64,000 bases of DNA from CALKWS01 sp051020515 (GCF_051020515.1 NZ_CP194857.1:2790001-2854000), one strand, 5' to 3'; positions 1 to 9,669 are shown, counted from the stretch's first letter. Notes: generated from the letters alone by a model not told the origin. Made by a program: numbers and translations.

Positions 1-2515
1 GATTGTGCGAGCGCGCCTGGGTGCGATTCGCGCTCACCCCCGGCAATACCGCGTAGGCGTAGGTGGTGCGATCCGGTGCGTGGACCGACTCCAAGGTGGC
101 ATACACCCGGGTGTGTTCAGTACTCGAACCGGCGGTGTGGTTCCTCGACCAACTACCGGATCGCTCGCGCACCGAAGCACGCAACTGGGGTACGTCAAGC
201 AGCAGGTAACCAGCCACCCCCTCCACGTGCGCCCAGGTCGGGTCGCCGACCTCGGTCGCCGCCGTGACTTCCACACCATCGACGACCAGACGGCGGTGAT
301 CCTCGCCCAGATTGCGGTGTTCGATGACCGTCTTGACCTCATTCCCGGAACCTGTGACGACGTCGCTGCCCAGGGCGATAATCATGTCCGGCAGGCAGAG
401 CCAGGTCTTGCGCGCGTTCAGGCCCGTCCCGCCGGGACCGATGAGGTGCTGTCCGGCGAGAGCAATGTCATTGAGAGCCGCGCCACCGGTCCACTCGTTA
501 TCGGGCGTACTCAAACCCCATTGGCCTTCGGTCCGGGCGGGCAACTCGGTGGTGTCAACCGTGGTGCCTGCCGGAGCCATCAGGTCGCTGGTCGGCCAGT
601 ACTCGTCGTCGTAGTGCGCGATGTCATCAGGCAGGTACAGATATGTCATCCCGTTGGAGGTCTTGAATCCGAACTCGTTCTCACCGTTCCCGCACTCGTA
701 CCACGCAATGCGATCGGAGCACATCGCGATCGCGGTGGCCCAGTCCTCTCCCCGGTACACGAGCCGGTCCATCCGGGCGAACAGTGTCGGACCCAAAGGA
801 TCCGGAACTGGCTCGGCGCCGGAGGCCTCGAGTTCCTTGATGATGGCCACCTGGGGAACTGAGGCGCCGTCGTAGATCGACCGGTAGTCGTTGGTCTCCA
901 GCCAGTGCAGACAGCGTCCACGCCACTGCCGGGCAGTGGCCGCTTCCACTGATTGCGCGAGGGTCGCGATGGCCTCGATTGCCATGAATCCGTTGTCGAT
1001 GCTGCGTTCATGCTCTCGGGAGATGGCCCGGCCGCGCACCGGATCCATCATCTGGGCCCGGTAGATCACGGGTGCGAACGATCCCTCGACCGAGTCCAGC
1101 AGGATCTGGTGGCTCGGATCGTCGATGTCGTGGCTCGTGTCGGCAAGCAGGGCGAAGAGCCGGGACAGCGCACGGAGCAAGACCAATCCATAAGTCCCGG
1201 TGTACGGGACCGTCGAATGCTGGATGAACGAACCGTCGTAATAGAACCCATTCCCAGATTCGACGATTTGCCAAACATCGCTCAGTCCGGCCACCGCATG
1301 GGCGAGCCGGTCGGCGTCGGCTCCGGCGATCGACCGGATGATCACCGCCTGGCACAGGTCCACGCGATTCGCGCCCTCCGAGAGAGCACGGCGTGGCGAA
1401 TCCTCCGGGAACTGGTACCAGGGGTCGGAAACGTAGAAGTCTATGGCATCGGCATAATCCTCGAAGTGCTCCGGCTCGATGTGGTCCGCCAGCAGAGCCA
1501 TACTGTCTGCGAGCGACCGGGCGGATCCCGACTCCCACGCCCACCAGTTGCCGTACTCGGCAGTGCTGGGGTTGTAGGTGAGCACATTCGTGCGCCGGAG
1601 TGCGCCCAATGCGGTCTCAAGTGCGCTCTCATCCTCGAAGTAGTCCGAACCCGGGGTGGCCCAGGCGGTGGCGATCGCCTGGATGCGACGGAAGGTTGTG
1701 ACAATGTTGCCTTCGTTTCCTTCGGGCAGGAAAGGGAGGTCGACGAAGGTGCGGGCGTCAGCACCATCGTTCACCTGAATGTCGGCGAACCAGATCGTGC
1801 CCTCCGTCCGGTCCAGCATGACGCCGACGGACAACTCGACTGCCTCGGGTGGTAACTCGACCCTTCTTTCATAGGACTGCCAGTCGAATGTTCCTCGCAG
1901 GTACGGTCCGGACCCGATCGGCACTACTACCGAGCCCTCGGCGTCGAAGGCCTGCACCCTGAGCATGCTGAATCCGCCGGATAGTCCGGTTCCCTTGACC
2001 TGGGCGGTCACGGTGAACTCACGCGGTGCACCGGGTGGGATCGGCAGGCGTTGAGTGAAAGCCAGCCGGGCATCCGCTCCGGACTCCGAGGTGATCGCCA
2101 GTGCAGCGTCGCCATCTGGGCCTACACCCTGCTCGACGGTGGCGTGGGCTGCTCCTGCCGGGTTCCAGGGAGTCCAGGCGACCGGGAACCCGTCGCTACC
2201 GACGTCACTGAAGTCTGGGTTGGTCAGGAGGTCGTATTCGGAGCCTGGCCCGTCGTCGACTTCCGTCGAGATCAGTTCGATCGCGCTCCGTGCGTCCTGG
2301 TCCAGGGCAGCCAGGGCGGGGCCGAATGCAGAGTCGTTGCTATTGACTTCGAGGCGACCGGTCAATTGGTCGACCCAACGTTGCCGTAGTTCCTCGAACT
2401 CAGCGGTGCTCATTTCAGGAGCGGCGAGCGCTGCACCGTGGAACGTATGGGTGAACATTGCCGCTAATCCCATGGCACCGGCACCCTTGAGTGCTGTTCG
2501 ACGTGTGATTTCCAT
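1..2515 (-). CDS. Secreted polysaccharide lyase family 8 enzyme, 3' end beyond window
   Basis: An open frame of 838 codons runs off the left edge. It starts at ATG 2515 behind a strong AAGGAGG site. The N-terminus has a twin-arginine signal (TRRTALKG, then a hydrophobic stretch ending near AALA). Residues about 67-225 look like an inserted carbohydrate-binding beta-sandwich (LLTNPDFS, VAWTPWN). The rest is the PL8 alpha-toroid and the start of its beta domain: YGNWWAWESG, GANRVDL, DGSFIQH, RGRAISR. Candidate catalytic residues are N383, H433, Y442 and R496; their spacing (50, 9 and 54 residues) matches the Asn/His/Tyr/Arg set of streptococcal hyaluronate lyase. PL8 enzymes cleave hyaluronan, chondroitin or xanthan by beta-elimination. 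It lies downstream of an importer and a sulfatase on the same strand, so it is probably the last visible gene of that operon. Substrate is inferred only. Confidence 0.93.
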   Translation of the reverse strand, partial: MEITRRTALKGAGAMGLAAMFTHTFHGAALAAPEMSTAEFEELRQRWVDQLTGRLEVNSNDSAFGPALAALDQDARSAIELISTEVDDGPGSEYDLLTNPDFSDVGSDGFPVAWTPWNPAGAAHATVEQGVGPDGDAALAITSESGADARLAFTQRLPIPPGAPREFTVTAQVKGTGLSGGFSMLRVQAFDAEGSVVVPIGSGPYLRGTFDWQSYERRVELPPEAVELSVGVMLDRTEGTIWFADIQVNDGADARTFVDLPFLPEGNEGNIVTTFRRIQAIATAWATPGSDYFEDESALETALGALRRTNVLTYNPSTAEYGNWWAWESGSARSLADSMALLADHIEPEHFEDYADAIDFYVSDPWYQFPEDSPRRALSEGANRVDLCQAVIIRSIAGADADRLAHAVAGLSDVWQIVESGNGFYYDGSFIQHSTVPYTGTYGLVLLRALSRLFALLADTSHDIDDPSHQILLDSVEGSFAPVIYRAQMMDPVRGRAISREHERSIDNGFMAIEAIATLAQSVEAATARQWRGRCLHWLETNDYRSIYDGASVPQVAIIKELEASGAEPVPDPLGPTLFARMDRLVYRGEDWATAIAMCSDRIAWYECGNGENEFGFKTSNGMTYLYLPDDIAHYDDEYWPTSDLMAPAGTTVDTTELPARTEGQWGLSTPDNEWTGGAALNDIALAGQHLIGPGGTGLNARKTWLCLPDMIIALGSDVVTGSGNEVKTVIEHRNLGEDHRRLVVDGVEVTAATEVGDPTWAHVEGVAGYLLLDVPQLRASVRERSGSWSRNHTAGSSTEHTRVYATLESVHAPDRTTYAYAVLPGVSANRTQARSHN

Positions 2516-2607
2516 GGATCCTCCTTGATCGTGGACGAAACTATTACTGAAGATGATTCGATTCACTGGGTCGTCAATATGCGCTGTGCCACTCCTTCCT
2601 GTCCGGG

Positions 2608-3987
2608 TCAGTAGGGCGTGGCATAGATCTCCTCGACTACCTGCTCGGGGGTGTCCTGGGGGAGTGCGAGCCGTTTGAGCATCTGGAAATCGGATGTGGA
2701 GCGGGCCCAGTCGAGCAGCGCGCCGCGTAGCCGCTCCAACTCGGCATGGTGCCGGGACTCCACCGCAAGGTTGGTCATCTCACCAGGGTCAGCATGCAGA
2801 TCGTGTAACTGTTCCCGGTGCTGCCCCCAGCTGTACACCACGTACTTGTAGCGATGTTCGACGACGGCGCGTCCGCGGGTGACGGGGGCTGCGGCAGTAG
2901 GGAAACTCGTCTGCACGACCAGGCGTTCCCGGTCCAGGACTTCCCCGTCACGAAGCACCGGTAGCAGGTTCTGCCCGGGGAGGTCCGGCTCAGGCCGCAC
3001 CTGGGCTATCTGGGCGAGTGTCGGCAGCATGTCCAGGCACACCGACACCAGCGTGTCGGCGTCGACCCGCCCGGCGGCGACTTTCCCGGGCCAGCGCACC
3101 AGGAACGGCACGCGCACGATCTCCTCGTACAACGCCGTCTTCTGGTTCCACGCATGGCTCGCATCGCCGTCGCCATGATCGCTGGTGAAGATCACCACGG
3201 TGTCCTGTGCCAGGCCTGCCCGGTCGAGCATGTCCAGCAACTCACCAACGCGTGCGTCCATGCGCTCCACCAGGCGGGCGTAGGCATACCGGTAGTGGCG
3301 CCAGTCCTCAGGGGTGTAATCGCTTGTCCCGTAAACCTTGGCTTGGTCGTGCTGCTCCTGGCGCAGGGCTTGGGGTTCGAACGGCTGGCGGCCGAAGTTC
3401 GGCGGTAGGTTCGGGGTCTCCCTCAGCGGGGCGGCCGGGGTGTCCCCGTAGTAGAGCGGCTGATCGCGGGCGTACTCGCAGATGGTGTGCGGATCGTCGA
3501 AGGAGGCCACCAGGAAGAAGGGGCGGTCCGGGTCGCGACCGGTGGTCAGGAACCGGTCCACCGCCTCGGTGAGGCCGCGATCTCCGAAGTCCTTGATCGG
3601 CTCGAATCCGTCCCCCGGTTCGGCGCTCGGCTGCACCGCATGCCACTTGCCCGCATAGGCGCATTGGTACCCGCTGCCTTCCAGCAAGTGGCCGAGCGAG
3701 TCCGGGCCGAGCACGTCGCTGGTCACGTCGTTCGACGTCACTCCCAGCGTGTGCGGGTACTGCCCGGTGAGCAGGGAGGTGCGGGCCGGGACACATAACG
3801 GGAACGTGACGTAGGCGCGGTCCATCCTGGTGCCCTCGGTCGCTAGTCGATCCAGCGCCGGGGTGGAGAGGTCCGGGTTACCGGCATTGCTCATCATGTG
3901 CGCGGCCATCTGGTCGGCCATGATCAGCAGGATGTTCGGCCGGTCGCTCATGGCCGGAGCGGGGGTTCCTTCGGGCGGAGTCGTCAT
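2608..3987 (-). CDS. Sulfatase (formylglycine-dependent, S1 family), cytoplasmic
   Basis: A 459-residue arylsulfatase-superfamily enzyme. The N-terminal metal-site segment reads NILLIMADQ, with Gln after Asp as in choline-sulfatase-like members. The modification motif CVPAR (C65) lies in PLCVPARTSLLTGQ and is the expected formylglycine site. Further conserved segments are GKWHAV and FTSDHGDGDASH, the latter metal binding. No signal peptide is visible, so it should act in the cytoplasm on imported sulfated sugar. An internal ATG giving MSDRPNILL is an alternative start at 3951; neither start has a strong ribosome site. It follows the CUT1 permease by 12 nt and precedes the PL8 lyase, so these are probably co-transcribed. 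It needs a formylglycine-generating enzyme, which is not in this window. The sulfated position and sugar cannot be deduced. Confidence 0.93.
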   Translation of the reverse strand: MTTPPEGTPAPAMSDRPNILLIMADQMAAHMMSNAGNPDLSTPALDRLATEGTRMDRAYVTFPLCVPARTSLLTGQYPHTLGVTSNDVTSDVLGPDSLGHLLEGSGYQCAYAGKWHAVQPSAEPGDGFEPIKDFGDRGLTEAVDRFLTTGRDPDRPFFLVASFDDPHTICEYARDQPLYYGDTPAAPLRETPNLPPNFGRQPFEPQALRQEQHDQAKVYGTSDYTPEDWRHYRYAYARLVERMDARVGELLDMLDRAGLAQDTVVIFTSDHGDGDASHAWNQKTALYEEIVRVPFLVRWPGKVAAGRVDADTLVSVCLDMLPTLAQIAQVRPEPDLPGQNLLPVLRDGEVLDRERLVVQTSFPTAAAPVTRGRAVVEHRYKYVVYSWGQHREQLHDLHADPGEMTNLAVESRHHAELERLRGALLDWARSTSDFQMLKRLALPQDTPEQVVEEIYATPY

Positions 3988-3999
3988 CGGCGGACGGCG

Positions 4000-4887
4000 C
4001 TACTTACCCATGCCCAGGGTGAGTCCCTCGGTGAGTCTCCGCCCCAGCCATAGGTAAACCGCCAGCACCGGAATGATCACCAGAACCAAGCCGGCAAACA
4101 AACCACCCCAGTCGGCGCCGCTGTAGGTCTGACGTTGCACGAAGTTGATCAAGGCGATCGGCAGGGTGTACTTGTCCGTGGTTTGCAGCAGTACGAGGGC
4201 AAGGACCGTCTCGTTCCAGTTCGAAATCAACTGCAACACGAAAGCGGTTAGGAGCCCGCCCTTCGCCAGCGGCAGCATGATGGTCCAGAACGTGCGCCCC
4301 GGCGTGCTCCCGTCCAGCGCCGCAGCCTCCTCCAGTTCACCGGGCAGGGAGCGGAAGAACGCAGTGAGCAGGAATACGGTGAAGGGCATCGACACGCCCA
4401 TATACACCAGCCCGAGGCCGAAGATGCTGTTGGTCAGGCCCACCCGGGCGAGCATCACGAACAACGGCACGATGATCACCTGGACCGGGACCCCGAGCCC
4501 GAGGATGAACAGCAGGGTCACCGAACGGCTCAGCCGGGTCTCCTGGCGGGACAGATAGTAGGCAGCCGGTGCCGCGAGGGCCACGATTGCCACTGAGGCG
4601 CCCACAGTCAGGACCACGCTGTTGAACGCCGCGGTACCGAAGTTCCCGGCATTCCAGGCGGTGAGGAAGTTGTCGAACGTCCAGTTGTCGGGCAAGCCCC
4701 AGGGATTGGCGAAGATCTCCCGAGTGTCGCGGAATCCCTGCAGGACAACCCAGGCGAGCAGTGCGATGTTGAAGGCCACGAACAACCAGGTCAGGGTGAT
4801 GCCGATTTTGCGGAGCGGTCCGGTCTCCGCCGCTCGCCGCAGTCCGCTCTTACGCTTACGAGTGGGGACCTGGGTAGCACTTGTCAT
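4000..4887 (-). CDS. CUT1 sugar ABC transporter permease (MalG type)
   Basis: A 295-residue inner-membrane protein with six predicted hydrophobic segments. The cytoplasmic EAA loop reads EEAAALDGSTPGRTFW followed by IMLPL, the ATPase contact of MalG-type binding-protein-dependent permeases. It is the second permease of the importer encoded from 7187 down to 4000 and starts 15 nt after the MalF-type gene ends. As usual for CUT1 systems in actinobacteria, no ATPase is encoded here, so a shared MsiK-type ATPase elsewhere is the likely energiser (inference). Neighbouring sulfatase and lyase genes suggest the cargo is a lyase-derived oligosaccharide. Confidence 0.95.
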   Translation of the reverse strand: MTSATQVPTRKRKSGLRRAAETGPLRKIGITLTWLFVAFNIALLAWVVLQGFRDTREIFANPWGLPDNWTFDNFLTAWNAGNFGTAAFNSVVLTVGASVAIVALAAPAAYYLSRQETRLSRSVTLLFILGLGVPVQVIIVPLFVMLARVGLTNSIFGLGLVYMGVSMPFTVFLLTAFFRSLPGELEEAAALDGSTPGRTFWTIMLPLAKGGLLTAFVLQLISNWNETVLALVLLQTTDKYTLPIALINFVQRQTYSGADWGGLFAGLVLVIIPVLAVYLWLGRRLTEGLTLGMGK

Positions 4888-4902
4888 GATGAAATCCCCA
4901 TC

Positions 4903-5883
4903 TCAGAACTCAAGGGCTTCGCGCCGGGTGACCCGACGCAGCAGGACGATGAGCACGGCCACGAGGAGCAGTGCCAGCATGGCCGAGGCGCTGGCCATTC
5001 CGAACGAGGGGATCGACTGCCCGGAGAAGGCCATGATGTAGGTGTACACCGCGGATGTCCAGATCTCCTGCGGCGGTAGACCCACGCCGGTGGTGCCACC
5101 GAAGATCCAGACGAGTTCGAAGATCTTCACCGAGGTGATCGTCCAGAGCACGGCACAGACAGCGAAGACGTCCCACGTGAGCGGCAGGATCACGTATCGC
5201 AGCCGCTGGAACGCGCTGGCTCCGGCTAGTGCGGCGTCTTCGAAGAAGTACTCCGGGATCCGGTCCACACCGGCCATCAGGATCGTGGTGTAGTACCCCA
5301 CGCTCGCCCAGGCCAGGATCGCCATCACGAGGCCGAAGAGGTTGTCCCGCGCGAGCCACAGCGGTGGATCGGACACACCGATAGCCCGCAGGAAGGTGTT
5401 CACGAGCCCGTTGGGGTTGAACGCGAAGCCCGCCAGCGCACCGAAGACCAGCGCGTTGATCAGGTGAGGGAAGAAGAGCACGTTCCTGGCGGTCCTCTTG
5501 CCCGCCATATCCCGCAGCACCAGCGTCAGGGCGAAAGCAACCACGAAGATCGTCGTGCCGACGATGAACAGGATCAACAGGGTATTGAGGAAGGACTGGA
5601 GGAAGAGGTCGTTGCGTACCAGCCGGGCGTAGTTGCGCAGTCCGACCCACTCCATCTCCCCGGCACCGGCCCAGTTGTGCAGGCTGATCCACGCCGCAGC
5701 AAGGATCGGGACGACGAAGAGGACGACGTAGAACAGCAGCGCAGGCATCACGAACGGCACGAACAACTTGCGTCGTTGGCGATCCAGGGGTGAGCGCTGG
5801 CTGGTCTTGCCGGACCGGCCGGTCGGGGCGTGCCCCGGACCGGCCGGCCGGAGGTCCTGCTCGCGTGCGAGCAGAGCACTCAT
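4903..5883 (-). CDS. CUT1 sugar ABC transporter permease (MalF type)
   Basis: A 326-residue membrane protein with a hydrophilic N-terminal tail of about 40 residues and then about six transmembrane segments. The EAA loop reads EDAALAGASAFQRLRY followed by VILPLT. It pairs with the MalG-type permease downstream to form the membrane channel of a sugar importer. Its ATG overlaps the stop of the binding-protein gene in a TGATG arrangement, so translation of the two is probably coupled. The length and layout are ordinary for the family. Confidence 0.95.
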   Translation of the reverse strand: MSALLAREQDLRPAGPGHAPTGRSGKTSQRSPLDRQRRKLFVPFVMPALLFYVVLFVVPILAAAWISLHNWAGAGEMEWVGLRNYARLVRNDLFLQSFLNTLLILFIVGTTIFVVAFALTLVLRDMAGKRTARNVLFFPHLINALVFGALAGFAFNPNGLVNTFLRAIGVSDPPLWLARDNLFGLVMAILAWASVGYYTTILMAGVDRIPEYFFEDAALAGASAFQRLRYVILPLTWDVFAVCAVLWTITSVKIFELVWIFGGTTGVGLPPQEIWTSAVYTYIMAFSGQSIPSFGMASASAMLALLLVAVLIVLLRRVTRREALEF

Positions 5884-7187
5884 CAGGCTTGGTCCTCCCA
5901 GTAGGAGATCGTGGCTTCCTTGGCTTCTTCGACGAACTCCTCTGCCGTCAGGTTGCCCAGCACGAGATCGTCGTTGATGGCCCAGAAGACGGTGTCGTTG
6001 TAGCCGGGGAAGGCCACACCATCGTTCTGCTGGTGGAAGGACTCGGCGGTGGACAGTCGCTCCATCACCGTGTCAAGAACGGGGTTGACGTCCACGTCCT
6101 GCCGGACGGGCAGTAGCCCAGCCCCCTCACCGAGCATCGTCTGGTACTCCTCCTGCAGGAAGAATGCCGCGAATTCCTGCGCCGCCTCACCGTTGTCCGC
6201 CGTTGCCGGAACCACGAACCCGGTGAAGTCCACCCGGGCACTGTCATGGGTGCCGGCAGGGAACGGGAAGGACGAGTACTCGAAGCCATCGGCCGCGTAC
6301 GGAGTCGTCTCTGCTGCCGCCCACGAACCCATGAAGAGCAATGCAGCGTTACCCGATGCCCACTGTTGCTGTTGCTCCGGGAACTGACTCCCTTGGAAGC
6401 CGTCGATGAAGTAGCCGCCTTCGACGAGTTCTTGGACCCGCTGCGCCGCTTCGAGCACCGCTGGGTCATCCCAGGCGGCACCGGTCTCGTCCGAGGCCAA
6501 CTCATACAGAGCCCCCGGACCCAACTCCCGCAGCAAGAGGGTTTTGAACCAGTACACGTTGTAGCCCGGGATGTCCCCGTCCAAGGCGATCGGCGTGTGT
6601 CCGTCTGCCTGGAGATCATCCAGCAGGTCGATGAACTCGTCCCACGACTGTGGAGCGTTGTCCACCAGATCCGGGTGGGCCGCAGCGTCGAACCAGATGG
6701 CGTCGGAGGTCAACTGGTAGGGGACCATCCAGTACTCACCGTCATCGAGTTGAATGTCGATGTACTCCAAGTACTGCGACGGGACGATGTCAGCCAATGT
6801 CTCGCCATTGATGTCGGCGTTCCACGCTGTCGAGAGCCCCTGTACCTGTCCGGCCGACACGACGCTGCCATAGGTGTTGACATAGGACTGGTCGACGAGG
6901 TCCGGTACCTCGGCAGTGTTGAGTGCGGGGACGAGTCGTTGGACGTTGTCCCGGCCCTGCCACTGGACGTTGACCTCGATGCCGGTCTCCTCGGTGAAGT
7001 CCTCGATCGCCTGGGCCATGACCTCCTGCTGAGCTTCGCCCTCGTTCCAGGTCGACCAGTACGTGAACTCGGTGGATTCGCCATCTTCGCCATCGGCGCT
7101 GCTTCCGGAGCATGCCGCCAGCACCAGAGCAACCGCCCCGAGAGCCCCGACCACTGCGACGCGCCGGGAATGAGAGTGCTGCATCAT
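5883..7187 (-). CDS. Extracellular sugar-binding lipoprotein (CUT1 importer)
   Basis: A 434-residue family 1 solute-binding protein. The N-terminus has a basic region, a hydrophobic core and a lipobox (VLAAC) followed by an acidic Ser/Gly-rich linker, so it should be a membrane-anchored lipoprotein. The mature part has the SBP family layout (TYWSTWNEGEAQQEV near the start, PFPAGTHD later). It is the first gene of the minus-strand operon leading through two permeases and a sulfatase to the PL8 lyase, so it probably binds oligosaccharides released by the lyases. An AGAAAGG ribosome site precedes the ATG at 7187; a second ATG follows directly. It is divergent from a GntR/LacI-type regulator, the likely controller. 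Confidence 0.95.
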   Translation of the reverse strand: MMQHSHSRRVAVVGALGAVALVLAACSGSSADGEDGESTEFTYWSTWNEGEAQQEVMAQAIEDFTEETGIEVNVQWQGRDNVQRLVPALNTAEVPDLVDQSYVNTYGSVVSAGQVQGLSTAWNADINGETLADIVPSQYLEYIDIQLDDGEYWMVPYQLTSDAIWFDAAAHPDLVDNAPQSWDEFIDLLDDLQADGHTPIALDGDIPGYNVYWFKTLLLRELGPGALYELASDETGAAWDDPAVLEAAQRVQELVEGGYFIDGFQGSQFPEQQQQWASGNAALLFMGSWAAAETTPYAADGFEYSSFPFPAGTHDSARVDFTGFVVPATADNGEAAQEFAAFFLQEEYQTMLGEGAGLLPVRQDVDVNPVLDTVMERLSTAESFHQQNDGVAFPGYNDTVFWAINDDLVLGNLTAEEFVEEAKEATISYWEDQA

Positions 7188-7512
7188 TGCACCTTTCTCT
7201 TTAGAACTGACTGAGGTATCTATTCGCTGTCTAAGTGCTCACGATGGCGTAAGACTCCAGCGATCGTCAAGAGTGACTTAGAGAGGAGTGTAGATGCGCC
7301 CATCGCGTGTCTGTGGACGAAATGTCCAATCCGTCGACGATTGTTGCACTGCTGTGACCATTGATCCTGACTGTCGCCAGACGAATGGAAGGAAGTTGAG
7401 CTTGCGATGAGCAAAGGTGGGTGCAAGTCCGGTTCGGCTCCGCTACTCTTCATCTAATGCACCTTAGGTGCATCCTTTTCAAAGGAATCAATCAAGGGAG
7501 AGTGGGGCGGCC
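7188..7512. other. Divergent intergenic region between transporter operon and regulator
   Basis: About 325 bases lie between the binding-protein gene (leftward) and the regulator gene (rightward). No convincing ORF is present. It contains a palindrome at 7457-7473 and a half-site-like GGGTGCA about 35 bases upstream of it. Both promoters must lie here, but I could not assign clear -35/-10 pairs. Confidence 0.6.
7457..7473. promoter_or_regulatory. 17-base palindrome, candidate operator
   Basis: ATGCACCTTAGGTGCAT is a perfect inverted repeat with 8-base arms around one central base. It lies about 40 bases before the likely GTG start (7513) of the GntR/LacI-type regulator, and a TGCACCT half-site recurs next to the start of the divergent binding-protein gene. 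This placement fits an autoregulated operator also serving the transporter operon. The pairing with this regulator is inference. Confidence 0.6.
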
Positions 7513-8634
7513 GTGGATGACGCCACGAGCGGGCGGGAGTTGAAGTTCCGTGCACTGGCCAAGGACCTCCGTCAGGAGATCTTGAGCGGGAGGTGGGAGC
7601 CCGGAGCAAAGTTGCCCACGGAGAAGGAACTCATGGCTCAGCGGGGATTGTCGCTGACCACTGTTCGACGAGCACTCGACGAACTCGCCGACGATGGATT
7701 GATCGTGCGCAGGCAGGGCTCCGGCTCCTATGTCTCGACTGACCCCCGGGCAGGCGCGGGGGCCATGCGCACGATCGGCGTACTCGTCCCAAGCACAACG
7801 GAGTACTACCCGCGTGTGCTCGCAGGCGTGGAGAGCGCGCTCTCCGGAGCCTCTGCCCGCATGGTCCTCGCGTGCTACCACTACGACGCGGCCGAGGAGG
7901 AACGCGACATGGCATCCCTGATGGCCAGCGGCATCGATGGTCTGATCGCGGTTCCCGACCTCCTGTCCGCTGCGGATTCGCAGAAGAAGATCGAGGTGCT
8001 CTTCAACTTACCGGTGCCTGTAGTCATGCTGGAACGACGTGACACTCAGGCCCGACTCTCGGACCGTTCGGAGTATGTGTGCACCGACCATGCAGGCGGG
8101 GCGTACGACGCGGTGAACCATCTGCGCGGGCTGGGGCACGAGCGGATCGGTCTGGTGTGCCGGTACCCGAACCCCACGGGCATCTGGGTGGCCCAGGGGT
8201 ACAAGGCAGCCGTGCACGACGTAGCGTTGCCAACTCTTCCGATCGACACCGCACCGGCTGCGGAATGGTCCTTGGAGCGGGCTGAGGTAGCGCTGCAAGA
8301 ACTGCAGAAGTCGGGGGCGACCGCGGCGCTGGTCTTCGGAGACAGGGAAGCGGCGTGGATCGAGGCTGCTGCGCGACGTGCCGACGTCCGTATCCCTGAG
8401 GACCTCGCTCTGGTTGCGTATGACGACGAGAGCGCCGCGTACGCGGATATCCCGCTGACTGCGGTTTCCCCGCCGAAGCACGAACTGGGTCGGCTCGCCG
8501 CGGAGACCCTCCTGCAGCGCGTGGAGGGAAACGACCTGCACGCCGTACACCAGATCACCCTGCGCCCACCGATCGTCATCCGTAGTTCGTGTGGCGCCTT
8601 AGAGGCCGCGCAACCAATCAAGGAGAAGGTATGA
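7513..8634 (+). CDS. GntR-type HTH regulator with LacI-type sugar-binding domain
   Basis: The N-terminal about 70 residues form a GntR winged helix (LRQEILSGRWEPGAKLPTEK, LTTVRRALDELADDGLI). The remaining about 280 residues are a LacI/PBP-type effector domain (TIGVLVPSTTEYYPRVLAGV, LVFGDREAAW, DLALVAYDDE). This AraR-like architecture is typical of sugar-responsive repressors. GTG 7513 was chosen because AAGGGAG lies upstream and the protein then starts at the same point as its paralogue at 11911-13029; an in-frame GTG at 7468 would put the start inside the palindrome. Its stop overlaps the start of the next gene (ATGA). It probably controls the divergent transporter operon and its own operon. 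The inducer is unknown. Confidence 0.9.
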   Translation: MDDATSGRELKFRALAKDLRQEILSGRWEPGAKLPTEKELMAQRGLSLTTVRRALDELADDGLIVRRQGSGSYVSTDPRAGAGAMRTIGVLVPSTTEYYPRVLAGVESALSGASARMVLACYHYDAAEEERDMASLMASGIDGLIAVPDLLSAADSQKKIEVLFNLPVPVVMLERRDTQARLSDRSEYVCTDHAGGAYDAVNHLRGLGHERIGLVCRYPNPTGIWVAQGYKAAVHDVALPTLPIDTAPAAEWSLERAEVALQELQKSGATAALVFGDREAAWIEAAARRADVRIPEDLALVAYDDESAAYADIPLTAVSPPKHELGRLAAETLLQRVEGNDLHAVHQITLRPPIVIRSSCGALEAAQPIKEKV

Positions 8635-9636
8635 AACTCGGGCTCCTGGGGGCCGGCGCGGTCGGTGCGGTGCACGCCCAAGCGGCCGCAGCGTTGCCCA
8701 CCGTCAACGTAGCCGCGGTGTCCTCTCGCTCATTGTCTGAAGCCGAAGCCGTGGCCGAACCCCATGGTGCACGGGTGTACAGCGACTACCGCGAGATGTT
8801 CGACAGCGACCTCGACGCCGTGGTCATCAGCACGCCGCATTCGTTGCACACCCAGATGGTCCTCGATGCGGCGCAGGCCGGGTTGCAGGTGCTGTTGGAA
8901 AAGCCCATGGCGACCACAGTTGCGGATTGCGACCTGATGATCGAGGCGTGCGAGGCAGCAGGGGTTGCGTTGGCTGTGGGCCACATCCAACACTTCCTAC
9001 CCGAGAAGGTGGCTGCTTACGACGCCGTACGGTCCGGGTGGATCGGGGCTCCGCGTCTGGTGCACGACCTGCGAAGCACCGACTACCGCCCGGGAACACG
9101 ACCAGAGTGGTTCTTCGACCGGGAAGTGGCAGGCGGGGGAGCCGTGATGAACATCGGTAGTCACTGCATCGATCGGAGTAGTTGGCTGGCCGGTGCCCTG
9201 GGTGGAGCGGATCGAGGCTGCCAGCACCGCGTCGCGATTCGGCGTTGGCGTGGAGACCGATGCCACCGCACTTTTGACGATGACGAACGGACTCCGGGCA
9301 TCGATCACCGTGACGTCGACACCGCCTCGCCTCGTAGATCAGGTCACCGTCGTCGGGGACGAGGGCACCATCGTGGCCGACTCCAGGCGTGGGACCCTGA
9401 TGCGCGTCGGAGACACGGAACAGACATTGCATGAACGGTCCGAAGGGGACATACCCGCCGCGTTCCGGAACCAACTCGCGGCGTTCGTCGAGTTCGTCGA
9501 CCACGGAACACCGTTCCCCGTCAGCACCGCCCTGAGCCGGACGGTCGTGGCGGCCGTGCATGCCATCTATGAAGCCGCGGACACCGGCCGGCCGGTCACG
9601 GTGCCGATGAGGCAGCACTCCGGGGCATTGTCGTGA
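8631..9636 (+). pseudogene. Gfo/Idh/MocA-family dehydrogenase, frame broken near 9192
   Basis: The N-terminal Rossmann fold reads GLLGAGAVGAVHAQ and is followed by the family's EKP motif (VLLEKPMA) and a GGGAVMNIGSHCID segment. The frame is then lost. The homologous continuation (PWVERIEAAS onwards) reads from 9193 in the frame shifted by one extra base, or two missing bases, next to GGCCGG. Restored length is about 334 residues, normal for the family. These enzymes oxidise or reduce sugars and inositols with NAD(P). Its start overlaps the regulator stop by 4 nt, and a sulfatase gene follows. It probably processes a sugar released by the lyase/sulfatase pathway. The break is more likely a sequence error than true inactivation. 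Confidence 0.85.
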
Positions 9637-9669
9637 CATATGCCCGCGAGCGATGATGGGTTGACGCTC

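Noticed and set aside
5..1855. Long plus-strand open frames of 285 and 300 codons
   Set aside because: They lie opposite the continuous PL8 lyase frame on the minus strand, which has a signal peptide and all catalytic motifs. The plus-strand proteins show no family features.
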